Source: Elysia marginata (taxonomy: Eukaryota; Mollusca; Gastropoda; Plakobranchidae). From it: a stretch of DNA of 34,536 bases. Position 1 is the stretch's first letter; each line of letters starts with the position of its first letter. The notes under the pieces are model-generated. The model searched no databases and had not been told where the DNA came from. It was given only the letters and a program-made list of their open reading frames with translations. Where the stretch lies: assembly GCA_019649035.1 (NCBI GenBank), contig BMAT01002802.1:611976-646511 (forward strand), read 5' to 3'. The translations under genes and the position numbers were made by a program. Below, piece after piece: positions 1 through 11,846 of the stretch.

Positions 1-760
1 CTAAAAAGCATCTTTTGCATTTTCACACATTTCTAGAGTCTTGATCTTTTATTGTAGTTGTAATGTAAAACATTTGCTTCGTCAAGATTTCTCTGTCTCT
101 CCGTCTCTCTGTATATGTAGATCTGATCGTAGTGACTCGTCTAAATGATATAAAGTTGAATACGATCTTTTGGCCTGATGAACAGCATGGCAAAGCTGGA
201 AAAAATTACGCCTCATACTTAAAAAAAGTATAATTATCTATCATTATCCTGATTGCATTTTTACTACATATCAAGAACCACAACTGCTTAACAGGCAGGG
301 AGGGGGACCACATATTAAAAGTAAAACCTTTAACTTAGTCGCAGTCGCTGGGGGATTAAAGGGGTATAACTATCAGTGAATTGAAGTTTAATCAAAGTGA
401 ATTACAGAAAAAATTATTGCATCTGTTATGAGTTGATTCATCAACTTCTAATCATGTCAGCACTCGCTTCCTTAGTTTATCCACTGACAGTTGATTCTGA
501 TACTCAAGTCTGTAAAATATTTCTATAAATGTGAAGAAAATAACATGCCGAGTGAAGCTTTTAGTTAGCCCGGGGCACAGAAATCGGATTGAGAAAGCTC
601 GAAATAACCTGCATAACTTAAAAAAAAGGCATACACTGGATGGATTGAACCAAAATTTAATAGACGGTTTTGTTCAAAACAAGTCTAACAATCAATCATA
701 GACCTAAATTGAACTGTTCTTGTTGTATTAACGAGAGCTGAATAATTCCAGACTAATTAT
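1..760. other. A/T-rich non-coding DNA
   Basis: No ORF of note, no RNA gene and no clear repeat is visible. A small G-rich patch near 297-305 and scattered homopolymer A runs are the only texture. It is probably intergenic or intronic. Confidence 0.6.
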
Positions 761-763
761 CTG

Positions 764-791
764 AGGCCCGTTGCGTAGCGCGAGCGCTCGC
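764..791 (+). repeat. Left terminal inverted repeat of the MITE
   Basis: This end pairs with 1208-1235 with one mismatch. Its inner part, GCGAGCGCTCGC, is itself a perfect palindrome, so each end can form a hairpin alone. Confidence 0.85.
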
Positions 792-1091
792 TAACAATTT
801 TCCGGTCGCCCTTTGCAACGGCTCGAGCTCATCTTCCACCGTTCGCCGACAGCGATTTCTAGCGCTCGCGAACGCCTCCCGAGGTAGTGCGCGGAGAACT
901 TACAACGCTGATTGGCTGAATTTTCATGCCGCTATTTCCTTTTGAAATGTCAAGATCGAAAGTAGTCATGTACGCTAAAGAGAAATTTCGCCGATCTTTA
1001 CCATTATTAAGATTATGTATCCAACCCAACTTAATTGAACAAATTTGCTGACCTAAACAAACTTTTATTGATTTGGCCCAATTATTTTGCC

Positions 1092-1139
1092 AGGAAGTTT
1101 AGCTGGTCGCCGTTTTGAAAAGGTGGTCGCCATTTTTAA
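1092..1139 (+). repeat. Short direct repeat inside the MITE
   Basis: GCTGGTCGCCGTTTTGAAAA is followed directly by GGTGGTCGCCATTTTTAAAA, two diverged 20-bp units. Another GTTCGCCG follows just after. These may be subterminal binding motifs of the kind transposases recognise, but that is inference. Confidence 0.55.
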
Positions 1140-1207
1140 AAACGTTCGCCGATATGAGCGTTGCCTAGAATAAAGAACGTTTTCGGCAAACCATTTGCCT
1201 GATCGTG

Positions 1208-1235
1208 GCGAGCGCTCGCGCTATGCAACGGGCCT
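1208..1235 (-). repeat. Right terminal inverted repeat of the MITE
   Basis: This is the inverted partner of 764-791 and contains the same 12-bp self-complementary GCGAGCGCTCGC block. CTG follows immediately, as it precedes the left end. Confidence 0.85.
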
Positions 1236-1238
1236 CTG

Positions 1239-2630
1239 GAGCGCAGACAGAAGTTTGTTACAATACATGTTGAATGAGTGAAGGTCGGAGAGATGTGAGT
1301 AAGGTCATGTTTGACAAAACCATGATTATTTTCAGGTGTAGGGTGGAACCATCGGTAAGCATGGAGAAAAAAAAAGAAAACATTAGTCATTTTAGCTTTC
1401 TTTTATATTAAGTCAAATGTTAGAATTAATGTCCTTATTTCATATCTATAGTGCTTTCTGAGAAATTTAGTGTTTTTCAAGGATTTTGAAAAGATAAAAA
1501 GTTGGAGGCTGGGACTCAAAATGATTAAAAATGTGAACAGGCCATGTTAAAATTAAGTTATCTTATATCGCTAACATAAATTGATATCTGTATGATGCCG
1601 TATTTTAAAACTTTTAAGAAAACAATTTTTTTTATAATAAACCTAATTTTTGTCTTTGAACGGGCTATAGTATATCAATAACCCTATAATAATAGTAATA
1701 CTCCTAGGGAACTTTCAATATACGTGTAAGCTTGCCAATTTTTCAAGGACTTATACCAAATCTTTTAGATTTTACATACGCATGGTAAAACCTTTCTTTT
1801 GAGAAGGGTTTTTAAGTTTTGATAAAGATACAAATTCTAAACTGTTTTCTTCAATCCTTTATCAATATCTTCACTTGTCTAGAAGTAGAAAGAACCAAAC
1901 TCTTTGACAGGATTAATATTTACCCATAGTTCAACCCATTTGATAAAAAACTGGCTAGATATACAGAAATTGTACATTTTTTAACGTAGCAAACCTTAAT
2001 ATACCATTAAACAAATTCGCTATAATTAAGTATGTCAAAGTTAACATACATTGCAGTAACAAAGTCTCGTGCACAAGGCAAAATCCTATTTTTTTTAGCA
2101 TCGACTTTAGTGAGTTCACATATATAAAAACGAATTCTAAGATTATATGTTTTGTTCTAACCTTTGTAGCTACAACGGCAACCGAAAGCATTTTTAATAG
2201 ACCTGGAAAAGAAACTTGCAAACATTGACTTCAGCACAAACCTACGAAATGCCTAGAGGCATGCATTCAAATTTTTATGTCGGTTCCATTTTTTCATCTT
2301 AAGGCACAAAGACAGAGAGATAGAGATTTTTTGGGGGCAATTTCTCATTACACTTTCAACCAACACGGCATTAAACGTTTTATTTGTGAACGAAACTATT
2401 TTAAAATTTCAAAGAAAGTTGGGTTAAATAAAAACCTTTAAGATGTGCGTTCGCTATCAATAAAGGGCAATTTTAAGAGGTCCTTTTTAAAATAGTTAAC
2501 GGCTAAAGTTATTATGCACACTAAAATGTTCGTTTTGGTTTTTTGCGTGCGCGAAAAAGGTAACTACATTATGTTAAAATACTATTGTTTTCTTAGTTGT
2601 TTTTTAATATTTTGTTTACTAGCAGGAGGA
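1239..2630. other. A/T-rich non-coding DNA
   Basis: No convincing gene is visible. A minus-strand ORF of 88 codons at 1955-2221 has no recognisable domain and skewed composition, and I treat it as chance. Nothing repetitive stands out beyond homopolymer A and T runs. Confidence 0.55.
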
Positions 2631-2699
2631 GTCACGACGCTCTCTCACAATAGCACAGCCTCACAATCATGAAGAAAAAGGCAAGAGAAAGCAGTCTAA

Positions 2700-2903
2700 A
2701 ATGTTATGGGCCACAGGGATGAGGAAGGACACTTTAGAGAGGCTATGGAAATGACTATGTACCTGCTAAGGGACTCCCAGGCACACCTAAAGCTGTTTTG
2801 TGAAGAACAATGAGCAGTAGCCGAGACTCCTCGTGAAGAACTAGCAGTCAGTGATCGATATGTTTGAAGAAGACTGACTCGGATCGCCGACATATCCACG
2901 GCG
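2700..2903 (+). pseudogene. Coding-like stretch with in-frame stops, unidentified
   Basis: The plus frame starting at 2700 stays open for about 36 codons (HRDEEGHFREAMEMTMYLLR and onward). It then meets TGA, runs through a second open piece beginning AVAETPREELAVSDRYV, meets another TGA, and continues with RRLTRIADISTA before TAA. Amino-acid composition is more protein-like (acidic and basic residues mixed, few low-complexity runs) than in surrounding chance ORFs. A decayed transposon or host exon is possible. I do not recognise the family. An overlapping minus-strand ORF at 2696-2911 is considered its shadow. Confidence is low. Confidence 0.25.
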
Positions 2904-2929
2904 TAAAACAAGAAAATGAGACAAAGGTT

Positions 2930-4920
2930 ACCTTACATTCTTGCTATTCTAATTATAACTCAATATTTCAATCGTTAGTTTTAGATCGAAACATGCTGGG
3001 ATGCTTTGGGAGTTCAAGCCCCCATTCTATGCCAGTTGTGTAGGAGTGAAGTATGTATCTGACCAGCTATATAAAAATAGCCCAAAATAGATGCTTTTGG
3101 GAGTTTTCTTGATACAGGGGTTTTGAAGTTTCCAAAGCGTTCTTAGGTCTAAAGCCCGTTATCATACGTCTACCATTTTGATCAGTGTTTGTAAAGTCTA
3201 ACAACTGTTGCCAAATATATTGGCAGAAATCTCGTTTGAAAATAAATTAAAAAGAGGCTTGATCCGGACTACTGACATACACTGAAGCGAGGTTTCCGGT
3301 ATCTATTTTTAGTGTAGGAAAAATCCCAGGAGTTTATTTATTCGATCATGGAGTTTAACTATCTATAAATATCCCTTGATTCCTATTTGAGGTTTTTGCA
3401 TATTGCATTAATGTTGCAGTTCCCTATCAATAAAGCGGTAGCTCTTATGAATTTAAGTAACATTGGTCTTTTGCATAAATGAGTAATGGTGTACATTTCT
3501 GTATGCATCCGCTGTATTTGAAAGGAGACAACATTTACGTAATATGCAAAGCCTAAACAGATTTTATTTCCTTCTCGTCCTGACTGTACTCTTTTTTTTA
3601 GAGGAAAACCCTGGAGCTGCTTATGGGTTCACAAAAAAATTTTACATTCTCAGTGAAAACGAATCAGACAACTTCAGCTTTTTGTCACAATCATTTTGCA
3701 TTCAATTTTGTGTAACAGCAATTTTTATACAGACACGTATATTGGACAGAGATATGTTCACTGGGTTTNNNNGGGGGGGGGGGTATAACATTTATGAATA
3801 AAAGTTTTGACCCCTCCCCCTCCCAACCGCGCAAAGAACTCTATAGTAAGTTTCTCTAACATGTCACAATACAAAAGCACCTAAGAACTATTTATCTGCT
3901 ACCGATAACAATCCTCAAAAGTCAAAACCAAACTATGCCATGTTCACAATGACTGAACTGAGCGATCCTGCAAAGTGAGGACCATCTGATACGCTACTTG
4001 AAAACCCGTAAAAGCCCAAAGCTCTTTCCGTCTAAATGGCAAGTTCAAAAGACAATTGTTAAGCTGGAAACCCTTTGAACATCAGGTCTTGGACATATTC
4101 CAATTCGGTATTGTCTCTCAACAAAAAAACCTAAACGTAATGCTTATGCTTAGAGTGCTTTCGATCCCGTTCAATCCCGTCCTTATTTTGTTCCCATTCT
4201 GTCCCTACCCGTTTACTTACTGTGAACTGTAGATAGAATACATGATTTTATCACATTGTCCACAAAAAGGGTTACTTACTCCAAGTTTCCTTCTCTATGT
4301 CTGGCCTGTTTTACCCCAGGGTCTAGCCTTATTTAACGAGCACTTGATCACAACGTTTAGGGCTGTGGTCGTCACTGCACTAGCACAGAGAACCGTTTTG
4401 GCCGGGTCTTCCTATCGCCTTAGATCTTTGAAGTGTATATATCGTGTTACCTAATGGAAGCCTGGGCAGCCCCTCTAGCTGGTAAGAAGCATGAATATGA
4501 TTATAAACAAGAATAAGTAGTGGGGAGTGTGTATCAAGAAGTCTGTGTCTCAACTGAAAGACGAAGACTCTCTCGGATTTGATGGGATTGAGTTGCCGGT
4601 TTGGCTTTTAGTGTTCGGGACGGAACGCATTATTTAGGAGGAAATATAAGTGTATGAGAATCTTTGACGTGAATAGAAGTGCCTAGCTTTGTTGTTTTGA
4701 AGTGCTCCTACTTTCGTATTTTCCTTAACTAAATAAACGAACATGTTCAAAGAAAATTAAAGACATTCAACCATTCGACTTTAAGCAAACAGTAGGTTCA
4801 CGATCTACGTGTTTCGTCATGTAATTTCCATCACAGAATTTGATATTCTATCTGAAAGATAGCTATCAACCGAAAGTTTTACTAAGTAAAAATATTAGAT
4901 TTCTCCCTAGCCAAGTCTTA
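2930..4920. other. Non-coding DNA with a short assembly gap
   Basis: No supported gene is visible. A plus ORF at 3544 has a hydrophobic start but runs into the N gap and is not convincing. A pyrimidine run ending in TAG near 3590-3602, preceded by CTGAC, resembles a splice acceptor, but no exon can be identified after it. A 70-codon ORF at 4242-4454 is unrecognised. Confidence 0.5.
3769..3783. other. Assembly gap of 4 N followed by an 11-base G run
   Basis: Four N (3769-3772) are followed by G at 3773-3783. A C-rich tract at 3811-3825 (CCCCTCCCCCTCCC) could pair with the G run as a hairpin. The gap probably marks a stretch that sequencing or assembly could not resolve. Confidence 0.8.
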
Positions 4921-4922
4921 CT

Positions 4923-4974
4923 TTGATATTAGTTGAACCTCCTTTAAATTGATATTAGTTTAACCTCTGTTAAA
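4923..4974 (+). repeat. 26-bp tandem duplication
   Basis: Two adjacent 26-bp units (4923-4948 and 4949-4974), each starting TTGATATTAGTT and ending TTAAA, differ at three positions. This is a small local duplication with no evident function. Confidence 0.8.
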
Positions 4975-5310
4975 CAGCGTAGGAAAAAATCACCAAAACC
5001 TGTATATAATCTATATGTTCGAAACGAGTTTAAGCCATGAATACAGTACCGTCATGAACTAATGAGATTTAAACCTACCAGCTTACCATATGGCACAGCC
5101 GCTTGGCCTTGAGCAAGCCAATACTTGAAGTTGAAACTACAAGAAAAAAGAACACAACTTATTAGAGGGTTATGAAAATGCACGTGATTGTTTTGAAAAG
5201 AAAAGGTCCAAACTAGCAGAAAGCATTAAAAGGAAATAAGAAGGTCGGTGTAGAAAAGAGTGTGAAGTTACAACAAGAGGGATGAAAGGAAGGAAGAAGA
5301 TGAAGAAAAT
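4975..5310. other. Non-coding DNA, possibly a decayed SINE head
   Basis: On the minus strand, GGCCAAGCGGCTGTGCCA (about 5090-5107) followed by GTAGGTTTAAATCTC (about 5066-5080) resembles degenerate A and B boxes of a tRNA-derived SINE. Neither box matches well and no target duplication is visible. Confidence 0.2.
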
Positions 5311-5343
5311 GAAGAAGAAGAAGAAGAAGTAGTAGTAGTACAT

Positions 5344-5409
<66 letters not shown>

Positions 5410-5423
5410 ATGGTGGTAGTAGA
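5311..5423 (+). repeat. (GAA)n/(GTA)n compound microsatellite
   Basis: Six GAA units (5311-5329) run into a long GTA array (5329-5409) broken once at 5341-5344, with imperfect units to 5423. Long ORFs predicted here on the minus strand are poly-Tyr, poly-Leu or poly-Thr artefacts of this array. Confidence 0.95.
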
Positions 5424-6640
5424 TACACCAGAGAAATAAAACAGAGCAACAGCATAAATAATAACGACAGGCAAAAAGATGAAAAAGAAGAAAAATTAAG
5501 GCGGCAGAGCAGAAGTTAAAAATGAACCAAGAGCCATTTAAACTCGAGGAAAATAACATTTAAACACAAAAACAAACAAAATAAACCAATTTGAAGTCAA
5601 ACATACAGGACAGATCACAAATAGTGTTCGGAATCTACTTAAGGTGAAACAGATAGTCGATGCACTCCAAGTCGACATAATAAGAACCCACTCTCCTTCG
5701 CAGATCAGGACTAGACTTAAAGATTCCAAACCAAAACTGTCTTATCTAGATCTAGCTCGGAGAAAAAATTTATTTACATGCGCATTAAGGACAAGCTAAA
5801 CGGTGTAGAATAAACTAAAAGCCTTTCCCTATACGACCAAAGCCTTTCTCTAGACAGCTGAGATGTTAAGAGCTCTCATGTGCTAATTGCAATGGAAACA
5901 GAACCTTCTCTTACAACTTCAACTGGCAAAATTAACAGAGTGATATAGCTCTTCCATTCCCCGACCACCTCAAGATTCTCCTAATTTGTATAAATCCACG
6001 GGCTAATGCAGTGCTTAAGCCATGCGAGATGATTTGGAACTTGAAGAAAATGCGCAAAACTGCGCAACCATTGAGTGTTAGATGATCAGTGGTTTTAGAA
6101 TTTTACATTTGGTAACAACTCGTTGGAAAATTGTTTACAAAATTTTTAATAGAAAATATTTTCATAAAGGTGCTTTTTCGATAGAATTTTGAGGTACAGA
6201 ACATTCTATTTGTCACTAATTTTAGCTTAGAAAGTCTCATTGGTGTTATTTATTTCCCAAGATTCCATCTAAAACAACACGCCCATAAACAATGCGAAAA
6301 GAGAGAGGGAGCTCCTTTATACTTTAGTAAATACTCAACCAACCCAACGGAAAGAGCTAGAGCAAGCCCCATGTCCCAGCAGCTAGTCCTGAGAAACATC
6401 AAATGATATATTTTATTGGATAAGTTCCATCAGGTGTGTACAGGCATGGGAGAGAAACCACTGGGAGGTTCAGCTGGGATGCCTGGAATGTTTTTCACAT
6501 CTCCATGTGCACACAGGTTTGTTCTAGGCCTGATCTTCGAGTAGGAATCGCAAAGATCATTGTGGATTAGACTGATGAAGAGAGTGTTTAAAATGTGGTT
6601 TTGCTGAAGACAGACAAGCTTACGATATTTCAGTGAAGAC
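5424..6640. other. Non-coding DNA
   Basis: Only short chance ORFs are visible (for example the minus-strand 63 codons at 5538-5729 and 70 codons at 6430-6642). None has recognisable motifs. No repeats or RNA genes stand out. Confidence 0.5.
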
Positions 6641-6659
6641 ATGGTATAAGCTATGTTTC

Positions 6660-6725
6660 TCTCGATGGCACGGTTGTCAGTGTCAAATCTACTATAAGAG
6701 TGTTGAAGGTTCGAACCACACCAAA
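6660..6725 (+). mobile_element. Possible tRNA-derived SINE head
   Basis: TGGCACGGTTG (6666-6676) resembles a Pol III A box. GGTTCGAACC (6708-6717) is a good B box at a tRNA-like distance of about 42 bp. The intervening sequence does not fold as an anticodon arm, so this is not a functional tRNA. The body and 3' end are not definable and no flanking duplication was found. Confidence 0.35.
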
Positions 6726-9700
6726 GGGAAGCAAGTTGCGGCCACTTTCACTCAAAGCGTACCTAAATCAATTGCTAATCTCTGACCTTAAATCTTTCAA
6801 AATTTACAAGCTATTGGAATTGCCTATATCACCTTCTCTATATATGACAGTCGTGGTTTAGTGATACACATTTTGACTTTTAGTTCAGAAGGATAAGGGC
6901 TCAAATCATCGCCTTGCCAGGTCTATATTTATCCACGAGCAACTCAGACTATTCAAGTACCCGATTTTAGGCGGAACAACCTGCTCCCGTGCTAGACTGA
7001 TGCTCAGTTTTGCCAGCTGCTCATCTACGAGTTCCGAAGGTAAACAGGCTGGTAGAGGTATGCACGGGAATCCATTAAGAGGATTGTGGCCATTTCGCGG
7101 AATTATCGCTGTATAAACAGTTGAATGTCTATATGCATGCCTGCCAAAAAAGAAAGATGTCATTTTCAATTCTCTACTTTGTTCCCCTTTTCAATTCACA
7201 GGGTAGAGTATTTTTAAATTAACCGTGTCGCAATTTTTCTATAGTACTCAGGCAGGCAGCTCTTACCTTATGTTCAATCGTTGTATTGAATTAGGCAGTA
7301 ACAACAGGCTCACAAAATGATTCTTGTTGTAAAATATGGATGTATCATTACTGAAACTTCTTTTAAAAACCTTTTGAGTTCAATGGAAAATATTTACTCT
7401 ACTTTGGTTTGAAAAAAAAAGTTGTTAAATATTAGAATTCAGAGTAGCCAATGGCATTAGCTTGCAGGAAATGGTTAATAAAACAATAAAACCATTTTCC
7501 ATTCAAGAACTCCTTTTTATTACGAAAATTAATTTTCCTTTTCAGGGATTGTTTCGGCAATAGTATGGTAAAAAAACAACAACTATAAACGTATAGTATA
7601 TGCGAAGGAAAAACATTGAGGGACCCCCACCCACACGCCGTCGCTCTCCCGTTCCGCCGAATCGAAAACATCTGTTCTCTGAAATTTACCCGATCTTTAA
7701 CTAAACCCGTTGTGCGAGAGATCGTAAGTGAAACTTAAATGGTGAATAACAAACAAATCAAACAAACAACAAAATAGATTAACACTTGCCACAAAGCATA
7801 ATTTCATGAAAAACAAACAACAAACCAAGTCTACAAAAGTCGAGCTGTGCTGCGGTGCTTCAAACGCAGTTTCGAATCGCTTGAGAAAGCAGAACAATTT
7901 TATTTGGCGCTCCGTTAGGTTTGAGCAGAGAATTACAAGTCTCTGGAGAGACAGACACAAGCAAAATAGATTCCTTCAATGTCTACAACTATTATATGAT
8001 CAGCAAAAAAAAACAAGATTTTTGTTTTAGGAACACTGGTATTTGTAATGCGCAACCCACTAAAATCGAAGGTTGAAATTTTTAGAAAGCTAGTATTTGA
8101 GCGTTCAACACGCGGCCATGATTAGTTATGGAAAGAACGTAAAATATTTGAAATATTAGACATTACAAATATCTTTCAACTATTTATAAATATGCATTTT
8201 TACTTAGACGAGAAAGTCATTAAAGTTGGGTTTACACCTTTCTAAAATGGCATGCCAAATCAGAAAGGAAATCAGAAGGTAATTTTTAGAGCTCTCGAAC
8301 GAGTAGATTATCCCCCAAAATCCCTTTCCGTTCTGATTCTTCGGAAGATTTCCACCCTATTAGAGTGAGTAGAATGAATGATTTTAATTTTTTTGCATTG
8401 AGGACCAGATTATCATCTCTGACCTCAAATTTTTCAATAAAAATGGCGGTTTCTTTCACCAGTGAATCGGGCCCAGGTTTGCTGCTGACATCCACGCATC
8501 AATAGAAAATGCCAATCAACAGAAAAAAAAATAATTGTAAGCGTACATTTTTTTAAGGTAAATTCAGACCTGCGGGAATCTTGTAAGATTTATACATAGG
8601 GATAGGTCTATAGATGTAATGACGGAAAAGGTTCAGCACTAGATTAGATCTAGATTCTAGATCTAGGGGTAGGGGTGGCCTAAAGGCCTAAACTTCGTTT
8701 CGTTTATTTTTTCTACCCCGTGTAAGAGCTCCACAAAAAATGGGCGGAATCAGAATAGTTCTGATTCTACCGGTAAAATATCATTCTTATTTTGCATTCT
8801 AAAAGCTACCATGTAAACCCACCCTTAACGTGCACAATTCGTAGAAAACGGAAAAAAATACGTGACACGCAGAGCCTGAAACGGATGAAACGTGACATGC
8901 CTGAGTCTATGTCGAGTAGAAACAACCATGGTTACATTCAAACTTTGTCCTTCATATCTTTTCCCAATCTAGCTTAATTTATCTTAAGGGCAAATCTTTA
9001 TTTACACATTTAATTTCAAAAGATTTTATAAAAACAAGTAAGCAGACTTTGTGATGTCTACCCCTTTCCAATATTTTTATGATGTATTTTGAAGTTGACT
9101 TACATTTTAATGAATTACGACGATGTCGAGATGGTGTCAACGTGCATCTTGGTAAAGGACGGTTACGCAATTCGTCGCGGTTATGTCGATGATGCTTGTT
9201 ATTCCGTTAACTGTAACGCAATAGTTTACATACAGGCGTGTTTGCTAAAAACTTGATCTGATTCAAGCACAGGTACTCGGATACATAATAATGCAATCAT
9301 CTTTTAAACGGTTTTCAAAACATGCTACTCATTACCGTCATTTTTTATGTTTGTACAGCCAACAGTGTTATGCAGACAGTCAATCAGATCGGTTAGGTCT
9401 ATTTCATAAAAACATAGAAAAATCGCTGGAGTCTGATTTTATCAACTATCATATCCAGAGTGTCCTGATGCTAGATTACAATAAATTATTTAAAAAATTC
9501 AGTTGTCTGTTTGGTTAGACCCGAAATCTAAATTAAACGAATCGACCAAAAAGTTTGAAAAACAAAGAATGAGTAAAATATGCCTGCCTACTACATCATG
9601 CACCAAGTTATTCTGGACTTCATGTTAAGGACTTTGAACCGGATTGGGACAAAGGTTGATATACTTTGACGGCAAATTGAAAGCTGTCTTGATAGAGATT

Positions 9701-10250
9701 GATGTTCTAAAAGAAAGGGAGATAACCCGATGGACAAAATATCATTTGCATAGTTAGAGATAAAGACAAATTTGTTCAGTTAAATAAAACTAAACAATCT
9801 TCAGGTACTTCAGTTAATCTTTTGGTTGCCTAGAAAGAAAACAGAAAGAAAAAAAAAAGAAAAAAACCGCATGTACCCTGTCTCCATATCTTAACAGAAA
9901 ATCTCTTTACTACTCGTATCTTGGGGGGTCAAACTTTTGTCTTTCAGGACAAGTTTTTTTTAAAATTTTAAACAGTGCAAACAACATGTTTTCTCGTAAA
10001 GAGGGGTAGAGAACTAGTAGTAAAAGGGCGATGATTGGTAAACCATGGCAAAGGCACTGTGATCGATAGTTTAAAAGTATTATCGCAAATTTTCTAAACT
10101 GAAATTGCTTTTAAAAGATGCTTTGACAGTTTGAGATCTTCCACTTCTAGACTGGAGGTCAGAAAGGTACAAGGTCGTTTTTCACAAACTATAGTGCTCC
10201 ACACTGACATTACCGGCTCAACAAATCTAATTAATGACAATCTGAACAGT
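6726..10250. other. Long A/T-rich non-coding stretch
   Basis: No recognisable gene is visible. The ORFs here (for example the 87-codon minus ORFs at 6906-7169 and 7697-7960, and plus ORFs at 7806-8030 and 9291-9518) overlap each other on opposite strands and show no domain. Near 8641-8667 a cluster of AGATCTAG/CTAGATCT words forms overlapping palindromes, echoed at 26311-26336. A purine-rich tract of A and G lies at 9835-9868. Confidence 0.5.
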
Positions 10251-10259
10251 GCAGACAAT

Positions 10260-10456
10260 CTTCTTCTTCTTCTTCTTCTTCTTCTTCTTCTTCTTCTTCT
10301 TTTTGCCATTCTGTATATTCACTATCTCTGGTGTTTCTGTAGATAAATAATATTCTTCTTCTTCTTCTTCTTCTTTCTTTTCCTTCCTCCCTTCTCTTTT
10401 TTATCTTCTCCATCTTCTTCTTCTCCTCCTTCTTCTTCCTTTTCCTTTCTCTCTTC
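10260..10456 (+). repeat. (TTC)n microsatellite and polypyrimidine tract
   Basis: A perfect TTC array (10260-10302) is followed 50 bp later by a second one (10353-10375), which grades into an imperfect C/T-only tract to about 10456. ORFs on both strands here are poly-Leu, poly-Arg or poly-Glu artefacts. Long TTC mirror repeats are known to be able to form triplex (H-) DNA. Confidence 0.95.
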
Positions 10457-11740
10457 TCTTATTTCGTTCTTTTCGATTCTTCATCGTTTATAAAAACATC
10501 TGCTCGGTTACCACTCTCAACTCTTTAACTCTCTACAATTTGTTAAGCACACCGTAGAGCTTCGCCACTAATCTAATATCATTTTGTCTATCTAATAAAT
10601 GTTCACACTTACTCTATTGTGAAAACAATCATTACTCGGCTTCTTGACTGGTCTTAGCTACGAAAAGAGGACCTTTCCTACCTAGAAAAACAGATTATAC
10701 AGTACAGGTTCCTCTTAGCTTTGTAAGTAGTAAGCTTAGCTAATGGCGTACCAATGAGTGATATAGGTTAAGTTTTAAAACTTTTAATTTCAACTATGTT
10801 TACTTTTAAACTTAGCTAAAACAGGCATTTTACTTCTTCTTAAAGGTCATGGGACGTAGGACAAGGTCAAACATACTGAAATCTATCATCATATCTGTTA
10901 CTAAAAAAACCCCAGAAAAACAACATAAAAAACATGTTACCCTGCAAGCAGTTTTTTTCTTCTTCTGTTTCAATCGCTCAAAACAACGACTTGTTGTGGT
11001 CTTCTTCAAATATGACGAGGAGGATTCTTGTTACTTCACTATTCCACTCATATCTTTGAACTAAGATCGAGTTTAGTATCTGGGACTTAAAGACTATTTA
11101 AACACCACTTGGAAGTGCCGTCAACTCGCCGAGACCAACTTCCCTAATTTTCCTTTCGCCGTGTTTATACACCCACGAGTGTCAGACTTATCGGCCGCAT
11201 GACTGCGGATTAGCAGGGCTCTTGGCGAGTATCATTGAAGAGATTATATTTAGATAACTGTGACAGATTTCGGCAAACCCACTGGAATTAGAATAACAAT
11301 GACAATAGCAGACACAAAGTTTCCCTGACATTCCTCCTTGAGGGAAGCGACACCTCATAGAATGGCAGGCAGAACTTTATTAGAGTCTTAAAATCCTTCA
11401 ATACACTGTATAAACACATAGATTGAGTCTTCGGCATCGATCGAAGGTATGGTGTTTTCATTTACTGCTTCATTCACAGTGCCGACTGTCTACTTGAAAA
11501 GAACATAAACAATAATATTTCTAAATAGCAAAAAAACTTTTAACCTTAGGGTAAGGATAGAAAGCTTATTCCGAAAAGATCATGTAGAATAATTATTTTA
11601 CATATTACCCCTACACCTCCTTCCTATAAAACACAAGAACTGCTGCAGCCACACAAGATACCAACAAAATAATTCTACCGTTATGAATACTATCACTACT
11701 GTGACACTGCTGCTGCTACTAATCACGACAACAACAACTG
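10457..11740. other. Non-coding DNA
   Basis: No gene is recognised. A somewhat G+C-richer patch at about 11115-11240 contains CGGCCGCATGACTGCGGATTAG but no definable element. The ORF at 10849-11064 is unrecognised. Confidence 0.5.
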
Positions 11741-11744
11741 CTGT

Positions 11745-11762
11745 TACTACTACTACTACTAT

Positions 11763-11835
<73 letters not shown>

Positions 11836-11846
11836 GCTACTGCTAC

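Larger units (their letters stand above)
764..1235. mobile_element. MITE with long terminal inverted repeats
   Basis: The 472-bp element begins AGGCCCGTTGCGTAGCGCG and ends with the inverted complement of that sequence. Over 28 bp the two ends differ at one base (GTAGCG on the left, ATAGCG read from the right). The flanks are CTG at 761-763 and CTG at 1236-1238, a 3-bp target duplication. The interior has no transposase and only a spurious minus-strand ORF at its right side. It is richer in CpG than its surroundings and repeats a GGTCGCC or GTTCGCC word several times. A 3-bp duplication suggests mobilisation by a PIF/Harbinger-type transposase. That assignment is inferred, because the usual TWA target preference is not seen. 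Confidence 0.85.

Noticed and set aside
3544..3801. ORF with a hydrophobic, signal-peptide-like start
   Set aside because: It runs into the N gap and a G run. The hydrophobic stretch comes from T-rich DNA that itself looks like a splice-acceptor pyrimidine tract, and no conserved motif follows.
5170..5559. Long ORF rich in Tyr and Phe (and two overlapping frames)
   Set aside because: Translation of the GTA/GAA microsatellite, not a gene.
10094..10413. Poly-Arg, poly-Leu and poly-Glu ORFs
   Set aside because: All come from the TTC array.
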